This document shows, in pieces, positions 6,118 to 8,117 of a stretch of 8,117 nt of DNA. Origin of the DNA: Clostridiaceae bacterium (GTDB lineage: Bacteria > Bacillota > Clostridia > Saccharofermentanales > UBA5734); contig JAAYFZ010000253.1 of NCBI GenBank assembly GCA_012727965.1, forward strand, positions 1 to 8,117. Reading direction: 5' to 3'. Made by a program: the position numbers and the translations under genes. A model generated the notes under the pieces. The model saw only the letters and a program-made list of their open reading frames with translations, searched no databases and had not been told where the DNA came from. The number at the start of each line of letters is the position of its first letter. Position 1 is the stretch's first letter.

Positions 6118-7126
6118 TTAACTCTTCCTCCGATCCTCTTAATATGACGACCTCTCCGGCTTCTTCCAGATTACGGATGATCGTGACGATTCTCTGCTGT
6201 GCTTCTTCAACATCTCTGAGTCTGACAGGTCCGGTGATCGACATATCTTCTCTGATCATCTCCTGCAGACGTTTGGACATATTTTCGAATATGAAGTCAG
6301 CGACATGGCTCTTGACGCCCTTAAGTGCCAGAACCAGATCAGGCTGTGCGACATCTTTTAGTACTCTCTGTATAGATACGCGGTTGAGATTGACGATATC
6401 TTCGAACAGGAACATACGACTCTTGATCTCGTCTACAAGCTCCTTATTCATATCGCTAAGGCTCTCAAGAATGTGCTTCTCAGTGCCGCGGTCGACTGAA
6501 TTGAGGATGTCGACACTCGTCTGGATACCGCCGACCTTTGTATAATCGGATACGCCGGCAGAAGAAAGCTTCTTCTCGAGAATTCTCTCAACCTCTTTTA
6601 TATGCTCTGGTGATGTTTTACCCATGCGGGCGATCTTGGCCAGAACATCGCTCTGTATTTCCTGCGGCAGTGCGCTCAGCACTGATCCTGCCTGTCTTGC
6701 GTCGAGATAAGAAAGGACCAGGGCTATCGTCTGCGGCTGTTCATTTTGAATCATATTGAGCAGCTGGGTTGCATCAAGCTTGCGTGCGAAGTCAAAAGGC
6801 CTGACCTGCAATGATGAGGTCAGTTTGCCGATCAGTTCATAAGCTCGCTGCTGTCCTATGGCCTGATTGAGGATATCTCTGGCATAATCGATGCCGCCTT
6901 CCATAATATAGTTCTGAGCTATATAGGCTTCATGAAATTCATTGATGATCTCTTGCTGGGTTGATGTATCTACTCGTCTGACATTGGCTATTTCCAATGT
7001 CAGCTGCTCGATTTCTTCTTCGCTTAGCTGCTTGAAAATTTTGGCTGAGTAATCCTTACCCATAGCGATCAAGAGTATCGCGGCTTTTTCTTGGGGTGTT
7101 CTTTCTAGTTCATTGTAACTTGCCAT
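6110..7126 (-). CDS. fliG: Flagellar motor switch protein FliG
   Basis: FliG is the rotor protein that binds FliF with its N-terminal domain, FliM with its middle domain, and the stator with its C-terminal domain, so that torque is generated. The 338 residues are the usual full length. The N domain starts with TPQEKAAILLIAMG (10-23). The FliM-binding EHPQ-type motif is EQPQ (129-132), with Gln in place of His. The hydrophobic hinge motif MFxF is MFLF (238-241). The torque-helix charges aligned with E. coli K264, R281, D288, D289 and R297 appear to be K269, R286, E293, D294 and R302. The end GEVVILRGSEEELIG is typical. The ATG at 7126 follows GGAGG (7141-7137) after 10 nt. The 3' end overlaps fliH by 8 nt, which suggests coupled translation. 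Confidence 0.98.
   Translation of the reverse strand: MASYNELERTPQEKAAILLIAMGKDYSAKIFKQLSEEEIEQLTLEIANVRRVDTSTQQEIINEFHEAYIAQNYIMEGGIDYARDILNQAIGQQRAYELIGKLTSSLQVRPFDFARKLDATQLLNMIQNEQPQTIALVLSYLDARQAGSVLSALPQEIQSDVLAKIARMGKTSPEHIKEVERILEKKLSSAGVSDYTKVGGIQTSVDILNSVDRGTEKHILESLSDMNKELVDEIKSRMFLFEDIVNLNRVSIQRVLKDVAQPDLVLALKGVKSHVADFIFENMSKRLQEMIREDMSITGPVRLRDVEEAQQRIVTIIRNLEEAGEVVILRGSEEELIG
6127..6131 (-). promoter_or_regulatory. Ribosome binding site that decides the fliH TTG start
   Basis: GGAGG lies inside the last codons of fliG, 9 nt upstream of TTG at 6117. The in-frame ATG at 6084 has no such site, so the TTG start is preferred. Embedding the site in fliG suggests that fliH translation depends on ribosomes finishing fliG. 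Confidence 0.8.
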
Positions 7127-7153
7127 TATAAGATAACCTCCTTCCTAGAATAA

Positions 7154-8117
7154 TCAGTCTGAATTGAGCCAGCTGCGCACGATATTGGCAACCAGATCGG
7201 GGTTATTGTCAATATACTGTTCAAGTTCATCGCGCTCGCGATGCTTCTTCTCCTGCGGCAGCGGTCTGCCGGCAGCATCGACTTTTGATTCGGCAGCTTC
7301 CAGAATCTGAGCAGCCTCTGTGCTAAGTGATGGGAACAGCTGCTCGACTTCACTTTCTGGTGATTTTTTATTTTTTCTTGAAATCATGATAATGAGAATG
7401 ATCACTACCAGCAGGACAACTCCAAGCAGAATGAAGAATCTGATCATCTGCCAGCGCTGCATCTGCTCATTGAGCTCGTTATAGGACTCCCAGGTTGTTT
7501 CTGCTTCTTCAAGACCGTTAAAAGGCAGGGTCTCGACGGCGATATACTGTGGGTCGACGCCGACAGCAGCAGATACCAGATTAATGACGCTCTCGGAATA
7601 ATCCATGCCAGGTTCGATATCGCGGTTATCAAGGATAACGGAAACACTGAGATCCTCAATGCTGCCCTTAGACTTGCTGAGTGTCTCTTTTATCGTATTG
7701 ATCTCATAGTTTATAGTCTCGGAATTTTTCTCGTAGATTGAATTGCCTGTATCCACGACTGGATATACAGGTACATCTGCACCATTATCACCGGTGCCGG
7801 GCTCGCCGCCGACCTCTGCTGCCTCATTTGCGACTTCCCTGATTTGATCGATACTGGCGATGATGCCATTTGTTGAACCTTCCATCGGTTCGAAACGAAC
7901 GCTCTCGACGACGGCATCGTCGAAATTAAGTTTTACATTAACCTCTGTCATGACCTTGCCGACGCCAAAAACAGGCTGCAGGAGATCATTGATCTGCTTC
8001 TTGAGCCTCTCACTGACCTGAGTCTGCAGCGACTGCTGATTCTCAGAATTCATCTGATCACTGCCATCATTTGAGCTCAGAACATTCATCTGGCTATCGA
8101 TGACAGTTATATTATCC
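7154..8117 (-). CDS. fliF: Flagellar MS-ring protein FliF, C-terminal part (5' end outside window)
   Basis: FliF builds the inner-membrane MS ring, on which the rotor and export gate are mounted. The reading frame is open to the window edge, giving about 320 residues. It begins just before a typical FliF stretch (NITVIDSQ) that precedes the second half of the periplasmic ring-building region. A Gly/Asp-rich variable loop follows at partial residues 100-127, then the conserved NYEIN element (about 136-140) and the GVDPQYIAVETLPF segment (about 186-199). A hydrophobic helix at about 225-246 (FFILLGVVLLVVIILIIMI) is the second transmembrane segment, followed by a basic stop (SRKNKK). The cytoplasmic tail ends in LEQYIDNNPDLVANIVRSWL, the usual C-terminal FliG-binding element. 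The Met at 8089 is internal, because matching FliF sequence continues in frame upstream of it. The stop is TGA, and fliG follows after 27 nt. Confidence 0.96.
   Translation of the reverse strand, partial: DNITVIDSQMNVLSSNDGSDQMNSENQQSLQTQVSERLKKQINDLLQPVFGVGKVMTEVNVKLNFDDAVVESVRFEPMEGSTNGIIASIDQIREVANEAAEVGGEPGTGDNGADVPVYPVVDTGNSIYEKNSETINYEINTIKETLSKSKGSIEDLSVSVILDNRDIEPGMDYSESVINLVSAAVGVDPQYIAVETLPFNGLEEAETTWESYNELNEQMQRWQMIRFFILLGVVLLVVIILIIMISRKNKKSPESEVEQLFPSLSTEAAQILEAAESKVDAAGRPLPQEKKHRERDELEQYIDNNPDLVANIVRSWLNSD

Noticed and set aside
6144..6545. 133-codon plus-strand open frame opposite fliG
   Set aside because: It lies wholly antisense to a well-conserved gene, and its Ser/Thr/Leu/Arg-rich translation is what complementary reading of fliG codons gives. 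It has no domain or context.
7154..8089. A complete gene starting at ATG 8089
   Set aside because: The same frame continues upstream to the window edge with typical FliF sequence (DNITVIDSQ), so this Met is internal and the gene is cut by the window.

Overview
The window is a continuous stretch of one flagellar operon, with every gene on the minus strand. Read in the direction of transcription (from base 8117 down to base 1) the order is fliF (3' part) - fliG - fliH - fliI - fliJ - ylxF/motE-like - fliK - flgD - flgE (5' part). Both end genes run off the window. I found no RNA gene, mobile element, CRISPR array, long repeat, origin or convincing terminator, and no gene on the plus strand.

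Organism: a motile bacterium, most likely a Firmicute of the Clostridia type. The reasons are strong purine-rich Shine-Dalgarno sites before most genes, a ylxF-type gene between fliJ and fliK, a short Gram-positive-style FlgD core without the C-terminal Ig/tudor-like domains of enterobacterial FlgD, and a FliG that reads very like clostridial and Thermotoga FliG. Spirochaetes have almost the same gene order (flbB in the ylxF slot), so the phylum is an inference.

Layout: 8117-7154 fliF (periplasmic collar, second membrane helix, FliG-binding tail); 7126-6110 fliG (rotor/switch); 6117-5248 fliH, 5239-3914 fliI and 3917-3462 fliJ (export ATPase complex); 3458-2709 a membrane-anchored coiled-coil protein with a MgtE-N/FliG-like helical end; 2628-1144 fliK (hook-length ruler); 1129-461 flgD (hook cap); 448-1 flgE (hook). 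Junctions are tight: two overlaps (8 and 4 nt) and gaps of 3 to 27 nt. The exception is an 80-nt gap before fliK. The genes follow assembly order: MS ring, rotor, export ATPase, then hook ruler, scaffold and subunit.

Nothing here is a clearly new system. The points worth a second look are the ylxF/motE-like protein, the long Q/T/N-rich tail on FlgD, the 80-nt fliK leader with its 18-codon ORF, and the non-ATG starts of fliH (TTG) and the ylxF-like gene (GTG).
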